NCBI GenBank assembly: GCA_963777095.1
Contig: CAVZOY010000006.1
Coordinates: forward strand, 868,001 to 932,000
Length of the DNA: 64,000 nt
Direction of reading: 5' to 3'
From: CAVZOY01 sp963777095
GTDB lineage: Bacteria > Actinomycetota > Actinomycetes > Mycobacteriales > Geodermatophilaceae
The notes below the pieces were generated by a model. The model did not search any database. It was given only the letters and a program-made list of their open reading frames with translations, and was not told the origin of the DNA. The translations under genes and the position numbers were made by a program. Shown in pieces: positions 18,601-26,983 of this stretch (position 1 is the stretch's first letter; the number at the start of each line of letters is the position of its first letter).

Positions 18601-18815
18601 GGGGTGCTGTGCACATCGCTGACCGGCCGTCCACAGGTCGACATGGCGCTCCGCCCCCAGGGTTGTCCACCGGATGTGGAGGGACGGACCGTCCCCACAC
18701 CGCCTGGACCAGCACGGATGTCCGGGCTGGGACGGTTGTGACGCCGCTGCCGCCGTCGTAACTACACGCGTGGAAGTCTGTCCCCAGCTGTGTACCCAGC
18801 TGGGGACAAGGCGAC
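18601..18815. promoter_or_regulatory. DnaA-box-like cluster and 12-bp inverted repeat
   Basis: Between crgA and the PH-domain gene lie several near matches to the actinobacterial DnaA box TTGTCCACA: TTGTCCACC at 18663-18671, CCGTCCACA at 18627-18635, and TGGGGACAA (reverse) at 18801-18809. The last forms the right arm of a perfect inverted repeat TGTCCCCAGCTG (18779-18790) / CAGCTGGGGACA (18797-18808). No gene is visible in 18570-18905. It could be a DnaA-titration or regulatory site, or a chance cluster. Confidence 0.4.
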
Positions 18816-18905
18816 AAACCGCAGGCGGTGACCGGAGTCGGGGACGTCGTGGGGCGGTTGCCGGAGGCCCGCGACGGGGACGGGATGCCTGGCACACTCG
18901 CGCTC

Positions 18906-19442
18906 GTGCAGTGGTCCCCGAAGCCCGGCCGCACCGCCGTCGTGGCCGCGGTGGCGCTGGTCCTGGGCGTCGCCGCGGTCGTGGTCGTCGCCGACTGGCC
19001 GGGCCGGATCCTGCTCGGCATCGCGGCACTCGGTCTGGCGCTGGACGCCGTCCACGACCTGGTCGCCCGGCCGCGGCTGTCGGCGGGACCGGAGGGCGTG
19101 GTCGTGCGTGGCTGGGCCGGCGCACGCCGGTTCGCCTGGGAGGGCCTGCGCACCCGGGTGCGGACGACGCGGCGCCTGGGCGTCCTCACCCGCACGCTCG
19201 AGATCGACGTCGACCCGGCCGTGGACGACGACGGCGTGCTGGTCGTCCTCGGCCGCCGCGACGTCGGCGCGCCCCTGGAGGAGGTCGCCCGTCAGCTGCG
19301 GGCGATGAACCCGGCGGCTCCGCGAGCGCGGGTCGACCCGCGGCCCGCTGGACTTGCGCACAGTCGGTTGCCGGCTTGCTCATCGGCTCGCCCTTCCGGT
19401 CGGTGTTCCCGGTCTCGCTGGCCTTGGGGGCAAGGCCGGTAA
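18906..19442 (+). CDS. PH-domain membrane protein, C-terminus disrupted by IS remnant
   Basis: Two membrane helices at the N-terminus (TAVVAAVALVLGVAAVVVVA and GRILLGIAALGLALDAV) are followed by a short bacterial PH-like domain (RPRLSAGPEGVVVRGWAGAR, FAWEGLRTRVRTTRRLGVLT, LEIDVD, LVVLGRRDVGAPLEEVA). GTG at 18906 is taken as start, possibly leaderless with CACACT just upstream. It matches the position of the Rv0010c-type gene between crgA and ppiA in mycobacteria. From about 19350 the sequence is the end of an IS110-type transposase remnant, so the native C-terminus is probably replaced. Confidence 0.7.
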   Translation: MQWSPKPGRTAVVAAVALVLGVAAVVVVADWPGRILLGIAALGLALDAVHDLVARPRLSAGPEGVVVRGWAGARRFAWEGLRTRVRTTRRLGVLTRTLEIDVDPAVDDDGVLVVLGRRDVGAPLEEVARQLRAMNPAAPRARVDPRPAGLAHSRLPACSSARPSGRCSRSRWPWGQGR

Positions 19443-20360
19443 AGGAGCGGAACTGCTTACCGGTCCGAAAGCGGCCGGGGCGACCGATGATCGCGGTCAC
19501 CGTCGGTGCGCCGATCTCGGCCAGCCCGGGCAGGCTGGCAGCCAGAGGCACTGGGATCGGTGAACCGGTACGCCTCCGCGCGAGCAGTGGCATGTCCGGT
19601 CAGCTCGGCCCGCACGGCCTGCAGCAGCCGCACCTCGGTGGCGACTTCGGCGGCCAGGTCGGTGAAGGAGACGGCCGGATGGTCGGCGTAGAGCTCGAGC
19701 GCGGCCGCCGCGGCGATCCGCCAGGCGTCGGCGCGGGCAGTGCCCTGCTGACCGTGGGAAGCCTTGCGGATCACCGCCAGCAGCCGGGTCCGCCCGGCGG
19801 CCAGCAGCGCCCGTGGATCGGCCCAGCGTTCCAGAACCGCCAGGTCGGCCTTGGACAGGTCACCGGTCAGTGGGCTGTCGGGCAGCAGTTGGCGGACCAG
19901 GTCCTTGATCCGCCGCTGGTGCAGCGCCCCCTGCTGGGTCAGCCGGTCACAGGCCCGCACCCGCCGGTCCAGCGCAGCAGCCTCCGGGCCGGGCAGCTCC
20001 AGCGGCTGGAGGCCGTCAGGTGCGATCAGCGGCAGCCGGGCCAAGGTGTCGGCGTCGATGCCGTTGCTCTTGGCGTGCCGGGACAAGAACCGGCGCAGAT
20101 CGGCGGCCTTGGCGCTGGCCACCCGGAACACCAGGTGCCCCCGGTTGAGGAAGAACACCGCGACCGGCAGCCAGGCCGGCCCGGTCGGCTCCAGCACCAC
20201 CTCCAGGTGGGTGCCGGCGGGGCACCGGCCAGCGCCGCGGCCTCCACGCGACCAGGCTTTCCACCCTCGGGCGGGCCCGTCGGCGGCAGACCTCGCTGCC
20301 ATCACCGCGAAGTACGCGGACGGTGTGGTCACTGGCGATGCCCAGACCACTCCGACCTGA
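19350..20360 (-). pseudogene. IS110-family transposase remnant
   Basis: Reading on the minus strand gives IS110-family blocks: HLEVVLEPTGPAWLPVAVFF, RVASAKAADLRRFLSRHAK, SNGIDADTLARLPLIAPDGL, PGPEAAALDRRVRACDRLTQ, and the C-terminal helix-hairpin-helix (LPGLAEIGAPTVTAIIGRPG, RFRTGKQFRSFTGLAPKASE). The frame is broken near 20330, 20230 and 19553. Both the initiator region and the last 60 or so residues are missing. It sits tightly between the truncated PH-domain gene and rhomboid. No clear terminal repeats or target duplication were seen, as expected for IS110. Confidence 0.75.
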
Positions 20361-20361
20361 G

Positions 20362-21258
20362 CTAGAGACCGACGACCGAGATCGTCGGCACGGTCAGCGC
20401 CACGACGAGGAGGACCAGCCCGAGCGCGGCGAGCGCGCCGATCTCCAGCGGCGGACGGCGGCGGAACCCCACGATCACGGCTGCCGCGGCGGCGCCGGCG
20501 ACCAGCCCGCCCAGGTGCCCGAGCAGCGAGATGCCCGGCAGGAAGCTGATCACGATGTTGATCGCGAGCAGGGTCAGGATGCCGCGCACGTCCTGCCGGC
20601 GGACGACCATGAACACCGCCAGGGCGCCGAGCAGGCCGTAGATGGCCGTGGACGCGCCGCCGACCGCCTGGCCGGGGTTGCCGAACAGCTGGATGGCGGC
20701 GGCGCCGCCGAGCACGGAGACGGCGTACAGCGCGGCGAAGCGCCACCGGCCCAGCCCGCGCTCGAGCTCGGAGCCGAACACCAGCAGGGCCAGCATGTTG
20801 AGGACCAGGTGCAGCGGCCCGACGTGCACGAACGCCGCGGTGACCACGCGCCAGACGTCACCGAGCTGGACCAGCACGGGCACCTCGGCCAGCGCGTACC
20901 AGACCGGCGACGCGTAGTTGTCGAGCGGACTGTTGCCGGCCAGCCCGGCCGACACGGCCGTGACGACGAACAGGGCCACGTTGACCGCGATCAGGCCGAT
21001 GGTCACCGGTCCCCAGCGCCGGCCGGCCGAGCGCAGGCCGCCGGTGCGCTTCGGAGCGCGCACGCCGGCGCGTCCCTCGCGGACGCACTCGGGGCACTGG
21101 AAGCCCACGGCGGCGGGCGTCATGCACTCCGGACAGATCGGGCGGCCGCAGCGCGTGCACGCGATCCCGGTGGGCCGGTCCGGGTGCCGGTAGCACGTGA
21201 CGGGGGGCGCCGGCGTCTGCTCCGGTCCGACGCCCCCGCCCTCGGGGCCGGTGGTCAG
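20362..21258 (-). CDS. Rhomboid-family intramembrane serine protease with N-terminal zinc ribbon
   Basis: About 298 residues. The N-terminus has paired Cys motifs (CYRHPDRPTGIACTRCGRPI, CPECM, FQCPECV) resembling a zinc-binding B-box or ribbon. Six to seven membrane helices follow, with the rhomboid motifs HLVLNMLALLVFG, the serine nucleophile in GGASTAIYGLLGALAV and the catalytic His in LLGHLGGLVAGA. No ATG, GTG or TTG lies where expected. The only candidate reaching the zinc ribbon is a CTG at 21258 overlapping the ppiA stop (CTGA), so either an unusual start is used or the start region is misread. Follows ppiA, probably co-transcribed. Confidence 0.85.
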   Translation of the reverse strand: MTTGPEGGGVGPEQTPAPPVTCYRHPDRPTGIACTRCGRPICPECMTPAAVGFQCPECVREGRAGVRAPKRTGGLRSAGRRWGPVTIGLIAVNVALFVVTAVSAGLAGNSPLDNYASPVWYALAEVPVLVQLGDVWRVVTAAFVHVGPLHLVLNMLALLVFGSELERGLGRWRFAALYAVSVLGGAAAIQLFGNPGQAVGGASTAIYGLLGALAVFMVVRRQDVRGILTLLAINIVISFLPGISLLGHLGGLVAGAAAAAVIVGFRRRPPLEIGALAALGLVLLVVALTVPTISVVGL

Positions 21259-21788
21259 CTGCGCTGCACCTCGACCGACTCGAGGACGACGTCCTCCACG
21301 GGCTGGTCGTTGCGCCCGGTCGGCACCTTCGCGATGCGGTCGACGACGTCGCGGCCGGCCTGGTCGGCCACCTCGCCGAAGATCGTGTGCTTGCGGTTCA
21401 GGTGCGGGGTCGGGCCCACGGTGATGAAGAACTGCGAGCCGTTGGTGCCCGGGCCCGCGTTCGCCATCGCCAGCAGGTACGGCCGGTCGAACTGCAGCTC
21501 GGGGTGGATCTCGTCGCCGAACTGGTAGCCCGGACCGCCGAAGCCCTGACCGAGCGGGTCGCCGCCCTGGATCATGAAGCCGTCGATGATGCGGTGGAAG
21601 ATCGTGCCGTCGTAGAGCCGGTCCGTCGACTTCTGCCGGGTCTCCGGGTGCGTCCACTCGCGCGCGCCCTCGGCGAGGTCGGCGAAGTTGGCGACCGTCT
21701 TCGGCGCGTGGTCGGGGAACAGGTCGACGGTGATGTCGCCGTGGTTCGTGTGCAGGACGGCGCGGCGCGCGGGGGTCGGTGAGGTCAC
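21255..21788 (-). CDS. ppiA: Peptidyl-prolyl cis-trans isomerase (cyclophilin PpiA)
   Basis: 177 residues, GTG start at 21788. Cyclophilin signatures: VLHTNHGDITVDLFPDHAPK, IFHRIIDGFMIQGGDP, GPGTNGSQFFITVGPTPHLN and HTIFGEV. No signal peptide, so a cytosolic folding helper. Its position between the gyrAB/tRNA block and crgA matches mycobacterial ppiA. Confidence 0.95.
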   Translation of the reverse strand: MTSPTPARRAVLHTNHGDITVDLFPDHAPKTVANFADLAEGAREWTHPETRQKSTDRLYDGTIFHRIIDGFMIQGGDPLGQGFGGPGYQFGDEIHPELQFDRPYLLAMANAGPGTNGSQFFITVGPTPHLNRKHTIFGEVADQAGRDVVDRIAKVPTGRNDQPVEDVVLESVEVQRS

Positions 21789-21919
21789 GGCGCCAGTCTC
21801 CCACCGGACGGCCACGCGACGTCCGGGTGCTCCGCCGAGATCGCCGTCCGTGACGAAATGCGGACGGTGCGTGGCGCGGCATCCGCACCCCACCCGGTTC
21901 CGCAACTAGCCTCCGCCGG

Positions 21920-23314
21920 GTGCATCAGGCTCTCCGGTCCGTCGTCCCCGCCGGGCTCTCGCTCGCCGTCCTCGCGGGGACGGTGCCGGCCCTCGCCGCG
22001 CCCTCCCCCGCCGACCACGCGCCCGTCGCACCGGCGTCCGAGGGCGTCCCCGAGACGCTGGCCTCCTCCGTCGCCGCCAGCGACCGCGCCGTCGACCCGT
22101 CCTTCCCGATCGACTACGTCGCCGTGACCTGGACCGGCGAGCACGGGCAGGCCCTGGTCCGGTTCCGGCACGGCACGCGGTGGACGCCGTGGCAGGACAT
22201 GGCCGAGGACGGCGTCGAGGAGCCCGGCACGTTCGCCTCCGGCCTGGTGCCGGCCGGCGACGCCGACGCCTACCAGGTGCGCGTCCCCGCGGGCGTGAAG
22301 GGCGCCCGGTCGGTGGCCATCAACACCACGGACGGCGAGCTGCAGGCAGGCACCGCGAGCACCGCGGCCACGGCCACGGGCGAGAAGACGACGTGGGGCG
22401 TGGTCACCCGCGCCGGCTGGGGCGCCGACGAGATGCTCCGCTTCGACAGCAACGGCAACGAGGACTGGCCGCAGGCGTTCTATCCGCCGCAGAAGCTCAC
22501 CGTGCACCACACCGCCGGGATCAACGACGACCCGAACCCCGCGGCCACGGTGCGGGCCATCTACCGGTTCCACGCCATCGACCGCGGCTGGGGCGACATC
22601 GGCTACCAGTTCCTGGTCGACGGGCGCGGCACCGTGTACGAGGGCCGGCAGACCGACACCAGCACCACGACGCCGCCGGCGTTCGACGCCACCGGCAAGG
22701 TCGTCCAGGGCGCGCACGTGGCCAACCACAACTCCGGCAACATCGGCGTCTCGCTGCTCGGCACCTACTCGACCCGCCGGCCCAGCGCGCTGGCCCAGCG
22801 CAGCCTCGAGCGGCTGCTGGCCAGCCTGTCGGTGAAGACCGGCATCTCGCCGACCGGCTGGAGCCGGTACGACAACGGCGATCCCGATCTGGAGTACGTC
22901 GGCCCGAACATCATCGGTCACCGCCACTGGCCCACCGCCTCGACCAGCTGCCCGGGTGGCATCACCTTCGCGCTGCTCCCGACCATCCGCGAGCGGGTGG
23001 CGGCCCGCGTGGCCGGCACGCTCAGCGCCGACAGCACCATGGCGCCGCCGCGCCAGATCTCGGTGAGCACCACGTCGAGCAGCGCGAAGGTCACCTGGTG
23101 GACCCTCAACGACCCGTCGGACACCCAGCTGCGCTACTGGCCGGCCGGCGACCCGGGCCGCGCGATGTCGACCCCGCTGGACATCACGTTCGTCCAGAAG
23201 CACCAGGTCTCGCTCACCGGGCTCGCCCGGGGGAGCTACGAGTACCAGATGATCAACGCCGACAAGGCCGGCAACCGGCGCATCTCCGGCGTGCTCAGGT
23301 TCCGCGTCGGCTGA
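21920..23314 (+). CDS. Secreted N-acetylmuramoyl-L-alanine amidase / PGRP-domain protein
   Basis: 464 residues; GTG start at 21920. A signal peptide is visible (VVPAGLSLAVLAGTVPALA). The N-terminal region has a WTPW-type beta domain. The central amidase_2/PGRP domain runs from TRAGWGADEM: zinc ligands are expected in LTVHHTAG and in IGHRHWPTASTSCPGG, with GDIGYQFLVDGRGTVYEGR and HNSGNIGVSLLGTYS between. A C-terminal Ig/FN3-like module (ISVSTTSSSAKVTW, YEYQMINADKAGNRR) completes the protein. Expected to cleave the amide bond between MurNAc and stem peptide in the wall. Confidence 0.9.
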   Translation: MHQALRSVVPAGLSLAVLAGTVPALAAPSPADHAPVAPASEGVPETLASSVAASDRAVDPSFPIDYVAVTWTGEHGQALVRFRHGTRWTPWQDMAEDGVEEPGTFASGLVPAGDADAYQVRVPAGVKGARSVAINTTDGELQAGTASTAATATGEKTTWGVVTRAGWGADEMLRFDSNGNEDWPQAFYPPQKLTVHHTAGINDDPNPAATVRAIYRFHAIDRGWGDIGYQFLVDGRGTVYEGRQTDTSTTTPPAFDATGKVVQGAHVANHNSGNIGVSLLGTYSTRRPSALAQRSLERLLASLSVKTGISPTGWSRYDNGDPDLEYVGPNIIGHRHWPTASTSCPGGITFALLPTIRERVAARVAGTLSADSTMAPPRQISVSTTSSSAKVTWWTLNDPSDTQLRYWPAGDPGRAMSTPLDITFVQKHQVSLTGLARGSYEYQMINADKAGNRRISGVLRFRVG

Positions 23315-23368
23315 CCCCTAGCTTCGGTGCGGCGCCGGTGGAGGCGGGCTGACGCACACTGACGGTTT

Positions 23369-23411
23369 GTGGAGACGAGGGGAATCGAACCCCTAACCCC
23401 CGCCTTGCAAA
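23369..23411. repeat. attL, 43-bp direct repeat
   Basis: Identical to the 3' part of tRNA-Ala(TGC) at 39923-39965, from the discriminator end to the anticodon loop (ends CCGCCTTGCAAA). This is the classical crossover region used by tRNA-targeting tyrosine integrases. It marks the left edge, 54 bases past the amidase stop. Confidence 0.9.
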
Positions 23412-23786
23412 ATCGACCGAGGGGTGGTTTGGCGCAGTGGGCTGTGACTGAAAACCCCGGTTGACCGGCACATTTACCGATGGTTGCTCTGGGCGGTCGT
23501 TGGCCGATTTTGGGCGTTTTGCGGACCATCTGCGGACTGTGTGCGGACTGGGGCCGCCGCAGCAGTCGCCTCGGACACTGCCCCGACGACGGCACCCGCC
23601 CCCACACCCGCAGGAGCCTGTCCGACTGCGCCGGCCGCCGGAAGGGCGCTGCGCGTCCCTGCGGGATGGGCCTGCGGCCCACCCTTCCCCCGGCGCTGCG
23701 CAGTCGGAGGGGAGCTGGTTATGGGGAAGCGGGGTGAACTCCCGGCTGACCGCCCGCATCCTGCCTCGCCGCGGAGATGCCCGGCG
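23412..23786. other. Non-coding left end of element with integrase arm-site-like repeats
   Basis: No gene is supported here. Three copies of TGCGGAC lie exactly 11 bases apart at 23520-23526, 23531-23537 and 23542-23548. The same heptamer occurs twice with 11-base spacing at the right end (39844-39861), as expected for integrase arm-type sites. Further along, TGGGCC-TGC-GGCCCA is a small hairpin near 23667 and GGCGCTGCGC occurs twice (about 23648 and 23694). Confidence 0.5.
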
Positions 23787-24356
23787 TCACCGACCACCCG
23801 CCGGCGGTGACGGGTCCTCGGACCAGGATCGGTACAGCTGGTGGATCCCCTCGGACTCGGCGAGCACGGTGCGCCACTGGGCGTTCTGCGGCTCCGCGCC
23901 CATCTCGATGCACCAGTGCACCGCCGACTCGAGGGTCTGCCGCGGCGTGGGGAAGTGCCCGTCGGGGCGGACGGTGTAGAGGTGGAGGTGCGGGAACGTG
24001 GCGTGGCTCTTGCCGGCCGGGTGCCAGTGCATCGCCCACAGCTTCGCGTTGTCCGGGGTCCGGAACTCGTACAGGTAGGCCGACGTGGTGACCCGCCAGC
24101 GCCCCTGCTGGATGTCGAACTTCTCGGGGTCGGTCGGGATGATCCGGTAGTGCATGGACGCCAGGAACCGGCAGCCGGCCGCGTCACCGCGCAATACGAG
24201 GCCGTCTCCGCCGTTCAGGCTCCAGACGTGGGTCTTTCCCGTGGTCGCCCGACCGCCGGGTGAGACGAGGATCTTGCCCGTGCCGAGGCAGGCCACCGCT
24301 CGTTCGAGAGGTACCAGGAACGCTTCCACCGCTTGATACGGCGACGCTCCCGGCAC
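23787..24356 (-). CDS. Unknown protein with HWH...HLH motif, last gene of the conjugation cassette
   Basis: 189 residues from a GTG at 24356, six bases after the stop of the 70-residue gene; no clear ribosome binding site, so it may be coupled. No signal peptide or membrane segment. The centre reads YLYEFRTPDNAKLWAMHWHP and the next strand TFPHLHLYTVRPDGHFPTP, a His-rich pattern. This is reminiscent of the C-terminal PHHxH region of DUF6516/TumE-type toxins, but that likeness is weak and from memory. A conserved-looking C-terminus follows (LESAVHWCIEMGAEPQNAQW). Could be a metal-dependent enzyme, a toxin controlled by the small acidic protein, or a conjugation target. Confidence 0.6.
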   Translation of the reverse strand: MPGASPYQAVEAFLVPLERAVACLGTGKILVSPGGRATTGKTHVWSLNGGDGLVLRGDAAGCRFLASMHYRIIPTDPEKFDIQQGRWRVTTSAYLYEFRTPDNAKLWAMHWHPAGKSHATFPHLHLYTVRPDGHFPTPRQTLESAVHWCIEMGAEPQNAQWRTVLAESEGIHQLYRSWSEDPSPPAGGR

Positions 24357-24362
24357 GAGGCG

Positions 24363-24575
24363 TCAGCGTACGAGAGGGAGCGCCATGAGCACGTCGAGCA
24401 GCCCCGGGTTGGCATCGGGGTCGACGTCGTCGAACTTGCCCTCGTCGAGAGCCGCGAGGAACTCTTCCCCACTCAGGTCCAAGGCGGTGCGGGCGACTCG
24501 GTCGAAGGCCTCGGCGGCCTCCTCGGGGGTGAGTTCACTGACCTCGACAGACGCGCTGCTCTCTGCGATCGACAT
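24363..24575 (-). CDS. Small acidic helical protein (70 aa)
   Basis: ATG at 24575 has AGGAGG seven bases upstream. The protein is strongly acidic and predicted helical: SELTPEEAAEAFDRVARTAL, DLSGEEFLAALDEGKFDDVD, ending PGLLDVLMALPLVR. No Gly-Gly or ubiquitin fold is apparent. Directly precedes the 189-residue gene, so the pair could be antitoxin-toxin or adaptor-effector; this is inference. The 211 bases between it and the JAMM gene hold no gene; TAGACT near 24715 on the minus strand could be a -10 box for a separate transcript. Confidence 0.6.
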   Translation of the reverse strand: MSIAESSASVEVSELTPEEAAEAFDRVARTALDLSGEEFLAALDEGKFDDVDPDANPGLLDVLMALPLVR

Positions 24576-24786
24576 AGTCACCCCTCCTCACGTCATCCAC
24601 AAGGCCGTCCACACCCACGTGTCTACAGGGTGCCACCGACGGAAGTCTCGCGGCGAGCTGGGCCGCATGCGCCGTCACACGTTCGGGGCGCCCCGTTGTC
24701 GACGGACGCGAGTCTAGCTCGGCGCGACGTGTCAGTGGGCCCGCCGGGGGTCTAAGGCGCTGGGGCTGGGCCGCCACGCGTGGGCG

Positions 24787-25249
24787 TCACAGCGCCGACC
24801 AGTGCAGCCGCCGAGGAGGCCGCAGGCGGCCTCGGTGCTGCCATACGGCGAGGCCGCCTGCTGCGTCCGGCGCAAGGATCGCCATGAGCGCTTGCGGCAC
24901 ACGGGCCGTCGCGGTCTGCGAAATGCGGCGCAGGGTGCGGCGATCGGTGGGGCTAAGGACGAGGACACCGTTCGGGTGGGTGTGCCAGTCCCCGAGGTAG
25001 GTGTTGATCCGGCCCGACTCGGCGTATCTGACCGCGACCTCTTGCCGCTGCCACGCGATGTCCGGATGGAAACTGTCGCAGCTTTCAAGTTGCGCCCGGA
25101 CCAGGACCTGTGGCGTCTGCCACGACTACGGAGCCTTCCGGCGAGAAGTAGCCGAGGAGAACGCCACCCGTCTCCTGGTCCGGATGCCGTGCTGCCTCCG
25201 AACGAATGACCTTTTCCGCGGTGCGCGTCAGCCAGCAGGGAATGGTCAC
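24787..25249 (-). CDS. JAMM/MPN metalloprotease (JAB, Cap3-like deconjugase), frameshifted
   Basis: About 153 residues. GTG at 25249 overlaps the E2-E1 stop (GTGA), so translation is coupled. The full JAMM zinc motif is present: Glu26 in DQETGGVLLGY, then His89-Thr-His91-Pro with Ser99 and Asp102 in GDWHTHPNGVLVLSPTDRR. The frame is broken near 25100; dropping one G of GGG turns GPGPGAT-stop into GPAQLESCDSFHPDIAWQRQ and leads to the motif. JAMM proteins of this kind remove ubiquitin-like or Cap2-type conjugates. With the fused E2-E1 upstream it should reverse or process the conjugation. Confidence 0.85.
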
Positions 25250-26983
25250 GGCGTGTTGTGGCTCGCGCAGTCGGGGTGCGGCGCGAGGTCGTGCGATGAC
25301 CACTGCGGAAGGATGTCCCGCCCCTGGTCGTCTCGCAGGGTGACGGTGACGACGCCACCCACACGAGCCGCGTCGGGGGCGGTGAGGTAGCTGACCGCAG
25401 TCCGAACGACTTGCGCGGCAATCGCCGCGAGGTCGTAGCCCGTGCCGGTGTAGGTCGGCTCCAAGCAGCCGGGAGTGGGGACGTCGCCGCTGGGCTCGGC
25501 GGGCAGCGCCGCTGCCAGGGCGGGGGTGCAGAGGTGCCTCTGCACGCAGTCCCAACAAACCACGGCGGCGGGCGGGTACAGCGCTATCAGGGCGGCCCAG
25601 ACGCCCTTGGTGGCTTCGGCCTGCAGGTATGGCTTGTGGGCTGCGCGCAGTGTCGACGCCAGAAAGTTCTGGACGCCGATATCGGCGGTGCAGTCGATGA
25701 CCAGGTCAGCCTCACCGAGTGCCATCATGAGCTGCTCATACAGAGCTGCCGCGTCGCCCTCGCTGTCGGCAGTGCCGACCTTCAGCGCGATCGGCCGGAG
25801 CTCGGTGTATGGCTGAGTCTCATAGGCCATCTGCATGAGCGCCTGGACCTTGGTCAGGTTCGCGAATCTGCTCCCTCCGGTGCCCCGGACTGCGGTGGCG
25901 GCGTCTGTCACATCGCCGTCCACCACCGTGAGACGGCCAGGCAAGGCTTTGGCGAGGCCCAGGATGACCTCTGAGCCGAGACCGCCTCCTCCGACGACCA
26001 CGATTTTCTTGTCGATCATCCCCGCGAGAGATGGCGCCCTGCGGTACAGGTCCTCGCGGCCGGCGTAGTGGACCTTCATGGCGGCGGGGGCGTCCGGACG
26101 GTCTGTCTGGGAACGGCGGCTCCGCAGCAGCAACGCCCATCCCTCACCGGGGTTCCGTCGGCCCACCTCCTCAGGGACTCGCACGAGGACGAGCTGGAGG
26201 TGCTGGCCGAAGCTCGCGGCCTTCCCAGTCACGGATCGCTCGAGCGGGAACCACCCGATCCGGTCGATCTCCGGATGCACGGCGGCAGCGGCGCGCCAGA
26301 GCGACGCCGCGTCGTACTCGTCGGGCGGCGCGTCGATCCGGACCCCAGGGCCCTGCACCACAGTCGGCGGGAAGAGCTGCTGGACCTTCGCGTTGAAAAA
26401 CTGGTTGCCGGCGTCGTCATCGAGCGCCAGCAGCGTCGCTTGCAACGCCGACGGGCGCCCGATCGTCCATCGTGCCGTGCCGTCGGGTGACCCCAATGGG
26501 CGGCACCGCGGCGCTATCGACGATCGCGACCGCCTCGGGCGCCGTAGGCATGTAGGCGCTCCACGGCTCGGCCTGGTCGGTCTCCAGCAGCACGCCGTCG
26601 GCATCGGTGCCGTCGCCAGCGTTCGCCGCGAGGACCTGCGGCCACTGCCGGACGAGCAAGTCGGCGAGGGTGTCATCGGGATGCCAGTGCCCGCCCCCTG
26701 GCTTGAGCAGGCACACCGTGCCGCCGCGGCGCTCCCAGTGGTGATGGAGGTCCAGGTCCGCCGCCGTCACCCGCGGCGGGAAGAACGGGAAGAGCCGGGG
26801 GTAGACCGCACGCATTGCGGTGTCGCCGTCAGGACCAGGGACGGTCACGTCGAGTGTGAAGAGGCTGCCCGCCGTGCCGCTCGCGACGATCGCCCACCCG
26901 ATCCCGGCGGCCACCAGCGCGTCGAGCTCCTTTTTCTGCTGGCGGCCGCCGGGGTCTGCGAGCCACCAGTCCGGGGCAGTCAC
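25246..26983 (-). CDS. E2-E1 fusion protein of a bacterial ubiquitin-like conjugation system (Cap2-like), frameshifted
   Basis: About 578 residues. GTG at 26983 overlaps the stop of the 45-residue gene upstream (GTGA). N-terminal E2-like domain (about 1-125): WWLADPGGRQQKKELDALVA, YPRLFPFFPPRV, and ERRGGTVCLLKPGGGHWHP with predicted catalytic Cys91. A linker domain follows. The C-terminal ThiF/E1 adenylation domain has the Rossmann nucleotide loop IVVVGGGGLGSEVI, acidic VDGDVTDAATAVRGTGG, VIDCTADIGVQNFL, paired Cys in CWDCVQRHLC and PGCLEPTYTGTGYDLAAIAA, whose Cys is the likely E1 thioester residue. One extra G in GGGG at 26491-26494 breaks the frame; correction joins AAVPPIG to SPDGTARWTIGRP. 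The architecture matches Cap2 of type II CBASS, but no CD-NTase gene is near. Confidence 0.88.

Noticed and set aside
23369..23411. A second tRNA-Ala gene
   Set aside because: Only the 3' half from the anticodon loop is present; the 5' half is replaced by element DNA, so it is attL and not a tRNA gene.
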